Shown here: positions 51,279-59,272 of the stretch, piece after piece
How positions within the stretch are numbered: position 1 is the first letter of the stretch
How the letters are laid out: each line of letters opens with the position of its first letter
Source: CAVRCA01 sp965218045
Lineage (GTDB): Bacteria; Pseudomonadota; Alphaproteobacteria; Acetobacterales; Acetobacteraceae
DNA length: 64,000 bases
Direction of reading: 5' to 3'
Assembly: GCA_965218045.1 (NCBI GenBank)
Contig: CBDCJX010000017.1
Location: 62,001 to 126,000, forward strand
Program-made: the position numbers and the translations under genes
Notes under the pieces: model-generated
Databases searched by the model: none
What the model was told of the DNA's origin: nothing
Seen by the model: only the letters and a program-made list of their open reading frames with translations

Positions 51279-52294
51279 TGGCGGACTATCCTAGCGCGAT
51301 CCGCAAGGCGACGTTGGAGGCGAACCGACTCCACCGCGATTTGGCCATTCAGGCCAGGGTCGTTCGCGGATCGGGCCGTGTGGATGTGTACGACACGATT
51401 GCGCGGTTGGGTGTCCCGCTGTTTTTCACCAAGCTCGATGGGCTTCTCGGCGCGTATTATCGCGATCCGAGGCCCGGCGTGCTCATCACGACGCAGCGTC
51501 CGCTCAATCAGCAGCGCTTCACCGCGGCGCATGAGCTCGGGCATCACTATCTTGGCCATTCGCCGAGCCTTGATGACGAGCGCATTCTGCGGCGGGCGCC
51601 GTTCGAGGCCAGCGCGGGAGACGATCTGCAGGAGGTCGAGGCTGAGTCCTTCGCGGCGGCTTTCCTGTTGCCTCGCTGGCTGCTCGACTGGCACTGCAAG
51701 CGTCAGAGCTGGACCGACACGGACCTTCACGACCCAGCGCTGGTTTATCAGCTCGCCCTGCGTGTTGGCACGAGCTACGGGGCGACGGTCTGGACGCTGT
51801 TTCGGTACAAAGTCTTCGACCGTTCGACCGCGAGGTCAATGGCGGCGCTCGAACTGAAAAAGGTGAAGCAGCAGCTGCTCCGTGGTTACAAGCCCGTGGA
51901 CTACAAGGGCGACGTCTGGCTCGTCACTGAGCGCGATGCCGATTTCAAGATCGAGGGCGGCCCCAAAGATCTGTTCGTGGTGCGCCTCCCCGAGCACAGC
52001 GGTGCCGGCTATCTGTGGAGCGTCCAGTCGATTGATGGAGAGGCCTTGGCTGTCGTTGCCGATGGTCGCGAGGAGATTGACCCTGACGGGGTAGGCGGGC
52101 CGACGATGCGGCTCATTACGGCTGCGGCGCGCGAACAGCATGCCGGTGAGTTCCGCCTGGCCGAGAGCCGTCCATGGCAACCGACCACACCCCTCAACAC
52201 GTTCGCGCTGACTTACGATTTGAGCGGTGCCGAGCCGCAAGGCTGGTATCGCGACCAACGCCAACAGCACCGTCAGGCGCTCGAGGCCGCGTGA
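51278..52294 (+). CDS. ImmA/IrrE metallopeptidase fused to a chagasin-like (I42) inhibitor domain
   Basis: 338 residues from ATG 51278 (a GTG at 51275 is also possible). Gluzincin motif H85-E86-L-G-H89 (FTAAHELGHHYLGH) with downstream VEAESFAAAFLLPRWLL as third-ligand region. The C-terminal ~110 residues carry the three inhibitory loops of the chagasin family in order: LPEHSGAGYLW (about 238-247, in place of NPTTGxxW), DGVGGP (270-275) and ESRPWQP (297-302). Chagasin inhibits papain-like proteases; such a protease is the next gene, overlapping by 1 nt. This fusion is inferred from motifs and has no example I can name. Confidence 0.85.
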   Translation: MADYPSAIRKATLEANRLHRDLAIQARVVRGSGRVDVYDTIARLGVPLFFTKLDGLLGAYYRDPRPGVLITTQRPLNQQRFTAAHELGHHYLGHSPSLDDERILRRAPFEASAGDDLQEVEAESFAAAFLLPRWLLDWHCKRQSWTDTDLHDPALVYQLALRVGTSYGATVWTLFRYKVFDRSTARSMAALELKKVKQQLLRGYKPVDYKGDVWLVTERDADFKIEGGPKDLFVVRLPEHSGAGYLWSVQSIDGEALAVVADGREEIDPDGVGGPTMRLITAAAREQHAGEFRLAESRPWQPTTPLNTFALTYDLSGAEPQGWYRDQRQQHRQALEAA

Positions 52295-52974
52295 TGGGGT
52301 TGGAAGTCCTTTGCGACCTGAGGAGCCAGTTTGGGCCGGCGCGCGACCAGGGCGCCCGCCCGACGTGTCTCGCCTTCGCGACGAGTGATGCGCACGCCGC
52401 CCTTCGCCCGGCTTGGAGCCCGCTGTCCTGCGAGTTCGTCTTCTACCATGCGCAGCGCCGTGCCGGACGCCTTCCCTCCTCCGGCGCGGTGCTTCCGGCG
52501 ATGCTGACCGCACTTAAGAAGGACGGTCAGCCGGTCGAGAGCGACTGGCCCTATCTCGACGCGCTCCCGCGCCAGCTGGACGCTTACGGCCCGCCGGCGC
52601 AAGTGGCCGTGTATCGACGTAACGGCGAGCCTCGTCCCGAGGGTATCGACGAAGTTATAGCGCGGCTCGACGCTGGTTTCGCGTGTCTGCTCCTGATGAC
52701 GATCTCGGACGCCTTCTATTTGCCGGACAGCCTTGGCGTAGTCCGAGCGCCTCCAGGCGAAGGACCCGACCCGACCCGGCGCCATGCCGTTGTCGCGGTC
52801 GGACACGGCCGGGTCGACGGCGAGCGCGGCCTTCTTGTCCGCAACAGCTGGGGCAACGCCTGGGGCCTTGCTGGCCACGCCTGGCTTTCCGAGGATTTTC
52901 TAGCACCGCGCCTGACGCGTGTCGCCCTGCTCATGGAGGAAGTGCATGTTCCTGCCCAGGATCTCGCGGCCTAG
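52294..52974 (+). CDS. Papain-like C1 family cysteine protease
   Basis: 226 residues. All catalytic residues are visible: oxyanion Gln19 and Cys25 in RDQGARPTCLAFATSDAH, His164 in RRHAVVAVGHG and Asn184 in LVRNSWGNAWG. No signal peptide and no propeptide, so it would be active in the cytoplasm and must be kept in check some other way. The chagasin-like domain of the upstream protein is the obvious inhibitor. Likely a toxic effector or a processing protease. Confidence 0.88.
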   Translation: MGLEVLCDLRSQFGPARDQGARPTCLAFATSDAHAALRPAWSPLSCEFVFYHAQRRAGRLPSSGAVLPAMLTALKKDGQPVESDWPYLDALPRQLDAYGPPAQVAVYRRNGEPRPEGIDEVIARLDAGFACLLLMTISDAFYLPDSLGVVRAPPGEGPDPTRRHAVVAVGHGRVDGERGLLVRNSWGNAWGLAGHAWLSEDFLAPRLTRVALLMEEVHVPAQDLAA

Positions 52975-53734
52975 CTGCGCCAGCGCCTGGTTGGCGGCGT
53001 CGCAGGCGGTTCACGCCCTGCACGGCCATGAGGGTCACCACGTCGTTATCGACGTCGATGACCCTGTTGTTCAGTCAGACCAGGATGCCGCCGTCACCAC
53101 CGCGCTGGACGGCTTCCTCGGCGAGCATAGCAGCAATGGCTTCCTGGTCCGCACCGTCGCCAACACGATCTTCCCGCAGGCGACCTATGAGAGCCATGGA
53201 TCGCCAGACTTCTATGGCGTCTATATCGACAAGGTCTTTCCTCGTCTGAAGCGCTCGTCACAGGACTGGGGCCGCTACTTTGAGCGGATGATTGCTTATC
53301 CGTCGCCGGACGGACCATTGAACCTGCTGGCGGACATGATCGCCAAGATGAAGCGACATGTTGGCAGCGAACGGCCGTTCCGCAACATCTATGAGCTGCC
53401 GATCTACAATCCGCTGAAAGATGCGAACGGTTCGCCGCGAGGTCGCCAATGCCTCAGCTATCTCAGCTTCAAGCTCGACAAGGATCGCCGGTTGTTGCTG
53501 TCCGCCGTATATCGCAACCACTATTATACAGAGAAACTGCTCGGCAATCTGATTGGTCTCGGACGCTTGATGGCGTTCGTGGCGGATGAAGCCGGTGTAG
53601 AAGTAGGGCCGCTGTCGATCATGTCGACTCACGCGGAGGTGGATTCCGCCGGAGCAAGCCAAGCGCAGCTGAAGGCGCTTCACGCCCAGTGCGCCACTCT
53701 TCTGGCGACGCCCAACCGAGCGAAGGCCGCTTGA
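52946..53734 (+). CDS. Thymidylate-synthase-fold protein with altered active site
   Basis: 262 residues from ATG 52946, which has a strong GGAGG ribosome site; it overlaps the protease gene by 29 nt. The C-terminal half follows ThyA: nucleophile Cys169 (GRQCLSYLSF), Arg190 (SAVYRNHYYTEKLLGNLIGL), Asn201, His229 (STHAEVD). The Asp of the ThyA QRSCD motif is not conserved (YYT instead). It may be a dUMP or dCMP methyl or hydroxymethyl transferase, or a ligand sensor. The chromosomal ThyA is expected elsewhere. Confidence 0.72.
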   Translation: MFLPRISRPSCASAWLAASQAVHALHGHEGHHVVIDVDDPVVQSDQDAAVTTALDGFLGEHSSNGFLVRTVANTIFPQATYESHGSPDFYGVYIDKVFPRLKRSSQDWGRYFERMIAYPSPDGPLNLLADMIAKMKRHVGSERPFRNIYELPIYNPLKDANGSPRGRQCLSYLSFKLDKDRRLLLSAVYRNHYYTEKLLGNLIGLGRLMAFVADEAGVEVGPLSIMSTHAEVDSAGASQAQLKALHAQCATLLATPNRAKAA

Positions 53735-53737
53735 GGG

Positions 53738-54418
53738 CTATAGAAGCTGATCGGTGACGGCGGCGCTCGGTCGCGACAAACCATAATGGGCATAGACCCC
53801 GTCGGCGAACTCCATCTGCCCGCCATAGCTCGGATGCCGGACCTTCTCGGCCTCGACGTCGAGATCGGCGAGCGCAAGCTGGGCGTCCCGGCCGATCGCG
53901 ATCACGGTGCGTGGTTGGAGCGTCTCAAGCAGCCACGTCAGAAGCGGTCGGCACGCCTGGCGCTCGGCTCGGGTGTGGCACCGGTTTGACATTGGGTCGT
54001 CCTGCTCATGGGGATGAAGCGGAAAGACATTCCACAGGAAGACCGGGCGCTGAATGGTCTTGAGTACCTGCCAGATCACGGTTGCGGTCCGTTCAGCCAC
54101 GGCCGGCCCTCTGGTGGCGCGGGCCAGATCCAAGGCCCCGTAGAGACTGCCATGCGCCTGAAGATGAAGCTCGTCGGTTAAAGCAAGGCCCGTTCGCCTC
54201 CCGCCGCGGTAGCCGAGGTCGCGTGCGATCCATACCGAGTCCACGCCGTGTGCAACGGCGGCGTTCAAGACGAGGGTGAGATTGCGTCGCCGTACCTCTG
54301 GCGCGTCGGCTTCATCATGGTCGGCGCAGGCTTCGGAATACGGGTTGAACACGCGGTCAAAACGTAGATTGGCGACACGCTGGACGAAGTTGTCGACGCT
54401 CAGGCTCTTGTCGTTCAC
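53738..54418 (-). CDS. Uracil-DNA-glycosylase superfamily protein
   Basis: 226 residues. Motifs in the places of UDG superfamily active sites: VWIARDLGYRGGRRTGLALT (like the GEAPG-type motif 1), LWNVFPLHPHEQDDPMSNRC, and a C-terminal VRHPSYGG (motif 2 His). Likely removes or binds an abnormal base in DNA. Its ATG overlaps the stop of the MazG-like gene by 4 nt; it ends 3 nt from the convergent TS-like gene. Confidence 0.8.
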   Translation of the reverse strand: MNDKSLSVDNFVQRVANLRFDRVFNPYSEACADHDEADAPEVRRRNLTLVLNAAVAHGVDSVWIARDLGYRGGRRTGLALTDELHLQAHGSLYGALDLARATRGPAVAERTATVIWQVLKTIQRPVFLWNVFPLHPHEQDDPMSNRCHTRAERQACRPLLTWLLETLQPRTVIAIGRDAQLALADLDVEAEKVRHPSYGGQMEFADGVYAHYGLSRPSAAVTDQLL

Positions 54419-55644
54419 TTCGCCGCCTCGAATTCAATGGTTCTGCGGGCAAGGTCGATGATGACTGCGCCGCTACGATGCACCCGCAACTCTCTAAAGA
54501 TTCTGAACCCTTCCAAGATCGCGCGCTCCCACTGCCAGAGAGGCCGCGCCTCTACCTCGTAGCCGCGCGTCAGTTCGTGCACGGCCTTGAGGAGCCCGTA
54601 GTCGAGGGTGACGACGTTGCGGAAGTCCGCGTTGCGGATGCCGTGATTGAAAATCCATGTCGAGATGCCTTCCTCGATGATACTTGCGCGGGCGCCATCT
54701 TCGTTCTCGTCGATTTCGGGACGGCTCTTGCGCTTCAGCTTGAGAAGCGCGCGCAGGGTTGGCGACCAGCCGAGCACGGCGGCAAACGCCAGGTGGAACA
54801 CATCGTGGAATCTGTAGTCGTCGGGTTCGAGCCGATTGTCGGTCAGACGGCTCCCGATGTTCACGCCGTTGATCTGCTGAATCACATACTGCCGCTGCCC
54901 GACGGTCCGTTCGGTGAAGATCACCGTCATCTGACGGGGAAGCTGCTCCTCGGGGGGAAAGCCTTCGTCGAACAGCGGACCCCAGTCTGGCCGATCGGGC
55001 CATCGGCCGAGCGTTTTCGTCACATTGCGTCGCGCGGCTTCGTCCAGGCTGACATCCGCATCGTCGGCCGCCACCAGGAGCGCACGGAAGATTTCGACCA
55101 GATCGGCCGACAGCATGTCCCGATTGGCTGCAATCCGGCCGCTGCTCCAGTCGGCCAGGAGGACGCCGACCCGCCCGGCCAGCGAGAGCAGACGGTGCTC
55201 GACGGCGTCGCTCGCGATCGGGCCGGCGAAGGCGCCGGTCGACTGCTGCAGGTCGGCGAACGTGATCGGTCCGGCTCGGCCGTGATAGTCCCAGCTGTCG
55301 AGGGTAGCCGGGGCCCGCTGCGCGATGACCGCCAGCGGCAGCTCGGCGCGGAGCGCGGCGTTGGCGAAGTACCAGAGCGCGTCACCGAGTTCCTCGATGA
55401 CCTCGTCGTGATAGGCAACGAAGGCGTCCTTGTCGCGCTGCTTCTTCTTCAGGGCGCTGAGCAGGCTGCCGACCTCGCCGAACAGTCCCAGCAGAACGAA
55501 CCCCAAGCCGTCCGTTCCCGGCCGATCGTTGCGGTCGGTTCGCGTCGTGAATTGCTGATACTCGTCGAGGCCGACTGGCGCCTCGGCATCGTCGAACAGC
55601 GACCGCTGGGGTCTCAACAGCAAGGCTCCGTCGGCCACGGTCAC
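54415..55644 (-). CDS. MazG-type nucleotide pyrophosphohydrolase domain protein
   Basis: 409 residues. The N-terminal all-alpha NTP-pyrophosphatase domain has E57xxS60 (LFGEVGSLLSA) and E84-E85xxD88 (EVIEELGDALWYFAN); one of the usual four acidic ligands is Ser, so activity may be altered. A second helical domain (DDYRFHDVFHLAFAAVLGWS, ASIIEEGISTWIFNHG) fills the C-terminal half. Expected to cleave non-canonical or surplus NTPs or dNTPs. Translation-coupled to the UDG gene and divergent from the dCTP-deaminase-fold gene across 128 bp. Confidence 0.82.
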   Translation of the reverse strand: MTVADGALLLRPQRSLFDDAEAPVGLDEYQQFTTRTDRNDRPGTDGLGFVLLGLFGEVGSLLSALKKKQRDKDAFVAYHDEVIEELGDALWYFANAALRAELPLAVIAQRAPATLDSWDYHGRAGPITFADLQQSTGAFAGPIASDAVEHRLLSLAGRVGVLLADWSSGRIAANRDMLSADLVEIFRALLVAADDADVSLDEAARRNVTKTLGRWPDRPDWGPLFDEGFPPEEQLPRQMTVIFTERTVGQRQYVIQQINGVNIGSRLTDNRLEPDDYRFHDVFHLAFAAVLGWSPTLRALLKLKRKSRPEIDENEDGARASIIEEGISTWIFNHGIRNADFRNVVTLDYGLLKAVHELTRGYEVEARPLWQWERAILEGFRIFRELRVHRSGAVIIDLARRTIEFEAAK

Positions 55645-55772
55645 TCCGATTCTTCCCCCCGATCATGCGGCACGCGGCCTTCCGTTAGAAGCCCGTCGTT
55701 GCCCGGTCGCGCTCCGTCGTACAAAAAAGGGCCGCAGCGTAGTCCTACACCGCCGATCGTCTGGAGGGAATC

Positions 55773-56579
55773 GTGGCGTTCTGGAGCAGTCAGACACTCG
55801 AAACGAAGCTTAACGGGCTGGTTGACCCGGCAAACCCCGATCTGATCGACTGCAATGCCGTTACCCTGCGGGTCGGACCCGAGATCTTCGTCACGCCGCA
55901 CATCGACGAGGTCTATACACAGACGAAGCGGCAGCTCGGCACGGACGAGCCGTTTCAGATCCCGCCCGAGCAGTTCGCTTTCATCCTGACGGAGGAGCGG
56001 GTCACCATTCCTGCTGAAGCGATGGCCCTGATCTCGATGAAGGCCACCTATAAGATGCAGGGCTTAATCAATGTCTCCGGGTTCCACGTCGATCCGGGCT
56101 GGGATGGTCCATTGATCTTTGCCGTATTCAATGCCGGCCCCTCTCCCGTTCACCTCCAGCGAGGTTTGCCGCTGTTCTTGATTTGGTTCGCGGACCTCGA
56201 TGCGCCGTCCGAGAAGCGGAAGAGCGGCCGGGCTGAGGCGACGATCCCGCCAAAGCTCATCGCCCATCTCACCAATGCTACCGACTCGCTGTTCGCACTC
56301 GACAAGCGGCTCAAAGAGGAGGTCGAGAAGCGGCGGGAGGAGGACGACAAGCTGACCAAGCTGGTCCACGACGTCGAAACCTCGCAGGAACGGATCAAGG
56401 TGACCTTCGCGATCGTGCTTACGCTTCTGGCCGGCTTGGCGGTTTTCGCATTCCGAGAGGCGCTGACTGAAGCGGTCCGCCCAGTGCTGCCGTCGAACTC
56501 GGGTCCGCCGCGTCTATCTGCGCCTCCCCCTGATCGTGCATCCCCACCTGACGCTACGCCTACCCGGCCGAACCCATGA
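55773..56579 (+). CDS. Membrane-anchored dCTP-deaminase/dUTPase-fold protein lacking the catalytic Glu
   Basis: 268 residues from GTG 55773 (ribosome site GGAGG). The DCD fold is clear at residues 25-142: GFHVDPGWDGPLIFAVFNAG and VHLQRGLPLFLIWFADLD. In Dcd the catalytic Glu lies in LEFYNSG; here the aligned position is Ala117 (IFAVFNAG), so deamination is unlikely. A coiled coil (about 170-208) and one membrane segment (FAIVLTLLAGLAVFAF, 212-227) follow, then a Pro-rich tail. Best read as a nucleotide-binding sensor held at the membrane. Confidence 0.8.
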   Translation: MAFWSSQTLETKLNGLVDPANPDLIDCNAVTLRVGPEIFVTPHIDEVYTQTKRQLGTDEPFQIPPEQFAFILTEERVTIPAEAMALISMKATYKMQGLINVSGFHVDPGWDGPLIFAVFNAGPSPVHLQRGLPLFLIWFADLDAPSEKRKSGRAEATIPPKLIAHLTNATDSLFALDKRLKEEVEKRREEDDKLTKLVHDVETSQERIKVTFAIVLTLLAGLAVFAFREALTEAVRPVLPSNSGPPRLSAPPPDRASPPDATPTRPNP

Positions 56580-56589
56580 GAGCTGCGCG

Positions 56590-57531
56590 ATGATCGAAGA
56601 TCTTAGTCCCTATAGAGGCCGGACGCTGTCCCCCCGCGAACTTGACGACCTCATCCTGATCGCTCTCGCTTTTCGGGATCAGGGGAACTTGGACGAGCAA
56701 GGGCGGGCGCTGTCGGCAGCACGTAGTTCGACCGACTTCATCGGTAACGTCCGGAAAATCGCGTCTGCCGAGAGGTGGGAAGTCGACACCGACGCCATCG
56801 ACGCAGCCGTCCGCCGGCTGACCAGAGCACAAATGCTGACGACCGATCGCGATCCGGGAGTTCCTGCGCCTGACGGCTGTAAAGCGCGTCTCCAGGCCGG
56901 TGGGTATGCGCGGGCCGCTGCCGTGGCCCGCGATTATCTTGGGAAACCACTTCAGGGCTTTCGGCGTGACGACGAGACGTTCGAGGGGATTGGCCAGGTT
57001 CAGGTTAACTTCTTAGGTGAGAAATTCGTGATCGGTTGCGTAGAAGGCGAAGAGGACAAAGCTATACGTCTTGCCGATCGGTTCGAGATCGATGCGGGCG
57101 AGGTCACAAAGGCGGTGACCGGGGACTTAGACCATACGCGCGCGATGTTGATGGCCGCGGTTTTGGCCTACGAACGGCTAGAGGAATTCGAGGATGCCGG
57201 GATGAACGTGCCGGCGTCTGATCGTACGGTTCGACTTGATCATAATGGCCCGGACTACCTCGCCGCCACGTCAGCTCTGGAACAACTGATCCACGTGGTG
57301 CGAGATAGTAACAGTTACCGCGAGGCGGAGCCTGAAGATCAGGAACGTCGGCTGGCCGAGCTCGAAGCGGGTCGGCGGCTGCTAGGAAGCAGCCTCGTCT
57401 CGGTTGCTACGATGAAGGCGGCTGTGATTGGGACAATCACATACCTTGCAGCCAAGTTCATCGATGCGCCGATCGGAGAAGCCGCGACGATCGCCTGGAC
57501 TGCTTTGAAGAGACTCTTGCATCTGCCGTAG
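56590..57531 (+). CDS. Protein of unknown function with C-terminal membrane-active segment
   Basis: 313 residues from ATG 56590, 10 nt after the DCD-fold gene, so co-transcribed. The N-terminal 240 residues are soluble and mixed alpha/beta with no motif I know. The last ~75 residues (ALEQLIHVVRDSNSYREAEP, then AELEAGRRLLGSSLVSVATM and AAVIGTITYLAAKFI) resemble C-terminal tails seen in membrane-linked effector proteins: an amphipathic helix plus one hydrophobic segment. It could be the effector partner of the DCD-fold sensor (inference). Confidence 0.6.
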   Translation: MIEDLSPYRGRTLSPRELDDLILIALAFRDQGNLDEQGRALSAARSSTDFIGNVRKIASAERWEVDTDAIDAAVRRLTRAQMLTTDRDPGVPAPDGCKARLQAGGYARAAAVARDYLGKPLQGFRRDDETFEGIGQVQVNFLGEKFVIGCVEGEEDKAIRLADRFEIDAGEVTKAVTGDLDHTRAMLMAAVLAYERLEEFEDAGMNVPASDRTVRLDHNGPDYLAATSALEQLIHVVRDSNSYREAEPEDQERRLAELEAGRRLLGSSLVSVATMKAAVIGTITYLAAKFIDAPIGEAATIAWTALKRLLHLP

Positions 57532-57685
57532 TGGCTGGGTCCGGGGCGCAGTGCTAACAAACGGTGCCCGTCCGATCTACGCGCTAGAAGCGCGCCGGGG
57601 CCCTACTACTCCTCAAAACTACTTCCGCGGCCCGCGATAGTCGGCGCTTGATGCTGAACGCAAGAGCGGCGTTGGAGGTGCTGTA

Positions 57686-58015
57686 GTGCATAGCGTATCG
57701 TCACCGAAGCACGAGATGGCCGGTAAGCCGGACATGTCGCGATCAAGATGGGAGCTGAAGCGTACGATCCGTCGGCCTGAGTTGCGCCAGATCGTGCCGC
57801 TTGCCGACACGACTATCTACGAGATGGAGCAGCGGGGCGAGTTCCCGAGACGGTTCAACCTCACCCCGCGCTGCGTTGTCTGGGATTTGGATGAAGTCCA
57901 GGCCTGGGTCGAGGAACGCCGACATGCCTCAAACGCCGACACGCCGGCCCGAGCGCGTGGTCCGGACGTGCACCAACGGCGGGTTCGTCCGGTCAAAGCG
58001 CGGGATCAAGGGTAA
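57686..58015 (+). CDS. AlpA family protein, probable excisionase (RDF)
   Basis: 109 residues from GTG 57686, with GGAGG 9 nt upstream. The AlpA winged helix (RRPELRQIVPLADTTIYEME, RRFNLTPRCVVWDLDEVQAW) is that of recombination directionality factors. It lies beside and convergent to the integrase gene, overlapping its 3' end by 23 nt, so expression of one may affect the other. Probable regulator of ICE excision. Confidence 0.82.
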   Translation: MHSVSSPKHEMAGKPDMSRSRWELKRTIRRPELRQIVPLADTTIYEMEQRGEFPRRFNLTPRCVVWDLDEVQAWVEERRHASNADTPARARGPDVHQRRVRPVKARDQG

Positions 58016-59249
58016 GTAGTGGCATTGTCGGCGGGATCAGGGTCGGGACGTGCTTGCGGCCGTCCACCCAAGCGTCGACGATGTCCGCCCACTCCTGCAT
58101 CATGTGGCGGCGCTGATGCTCATACTCGGCCTTGTTGTAGATGCCGCGCGACGAGCGACCGTCCTCGTGGGCCAGGCACTTCTCAATCCAGTCGCTGTTG
58201 AAGCCGAGTTCGTTCAGAAGCGTAGAGCCGGTTCGCCGGAGGTCATGGACCGTGAACGGCTCCAGCGGCAGACCTTCCGCCTTGGCGCGCTCCACCACGG
58301 CGTAGGTGACGCGATTGAAGGTCGCCCGCGACATGGGCTGATCGGCTTCGTAGCGGGACGGCAACAGGTACGGGGAGTTCCCGGCGCAGGTCTTTAGCGC
58401 GATCATGATGTCGAGCGTCTGCTGCGAGAGATAGACGTTGTGCGCCTTCGACCGCTTCATCCGCTCCTTCGGGACGGTCCAGACGGCGTTCTCGAAGTCG
58501 ACCTCGTCCCACACCGCGTCCTGCAACTCGCTCTTTCGCACCATCGTCAGCAGGAAGAGCTTCATACCGAGCCGGATGGTGGGCAGGGTCGCAACATGCT
58601 CCAGCTGCTTGAGCATAATCCGGATCTCGGTCGGCGAGAGCGACCGATCCTTAGGCACGAAGGTCGCGATCGACGCCGGCCCGACCTCGTCGGCCGGGTT
58701 GGCGACCTTCTCACCGTGAAGGATGGCGAAGCTGTAGATCAGCTTGACAATGTCGCGGACGTGGACGGCGGTCGCAGGAGCGCCCCGATCCTTAACCTTG
58801 GCGCACATCTTCCGGAGGTCGTCGGGAACGATCTCGGTGAGCAGCCGGCTCCGAAACGTCGGTAGGATGTCGCGCTCGAAAACGGCACGGCGCATGGCCC
58901 GCGTGCTGTCGGCCATCTTGGCCTCTTTCAGCCACCGCTCCCCGAATTCGCCGAAGCTCTTGGCCTCCTTCAAGCGGCGCTTCTCACGCTGCTTGTCCTG
59001 CGCCGGTGATCGCCCTTCGGCGACGGCCCGCCGGGCGTCGATGCACTTCTCCCGCGCCCGGGCCAACGACAGGCCGGACGGCCCGTAGCGGCCGATCGTG
59101 AGAGTCTCCCGCCTCCCGTTCAGCCGGTAGTCGTATCGGAACGTGACGGCACCGGACGCCGCCACTGTGACATACATACCGTCCCTGTCGCTAACCTTAT
59201 ACAAAGAACCGTTGGGTTTCAGGTTCTTAAGCGCCGTATCCGTGAGCAT
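57993..59249 (-). CDS. int: Tyrosine recombinase (ICE integrase)
   Basis: 418 residues. N-terminal DUF4102 arm-binding domain (MLTDTALKNLKPNGSLYKVS, RETLTIGRYGPSGLSLARAR), SAM-like core-binding domain (FGERWLKEAKMADSTRAMRR) and catalytic domain with R238, H335, R338, H361 and nucleophile Y371 (GIYNKAEYEHQRR). Complete set, so active. It integrates and excises the ICE at the guaA 3' end. Repeats upstream (59273-59430) are probable arm sites. Confidence 0.95.
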   Translation of the reverse strand: MLTDTALKNLKPNGSLYKVSDRDGMYVTVAASGAVTFRYDYRLNGRRETLTIGRYGPSGLSLARAREKCIDARRAVAEGRSPAQDKQREKRRLKEAKSFGEFGERWLKEAKMADSTRAMRRAVFERDILPTFRSRLLTEIVPDDLRKMCAKVKDRGAPATAVHVRDIVKLIYSFAILHGEKVANPADEVGPASIATFVPKDRSLSPTEIRIMLKQLEHVATLPTIRLGMKLFLLTMVRKSELQDAVWDEVDFENAVWTVPKERMKRSKAHNVYLSQQTLDIMIALKTCAGNSPYLLPSRYEADQPMSRATFNRVTYAVVERAKAEGLPLEPFTVHDLRRTGSTLLNELGFNSDWIEKCLAHEDGRSSRGIYNKAEYEHQRRHMMQEWADIVDAWVDGRKHVPTLIPPTMPLLTLDPAL

Positions 59250-59272
59250 CCGCCCTCTCCTCTGACCCGGAA

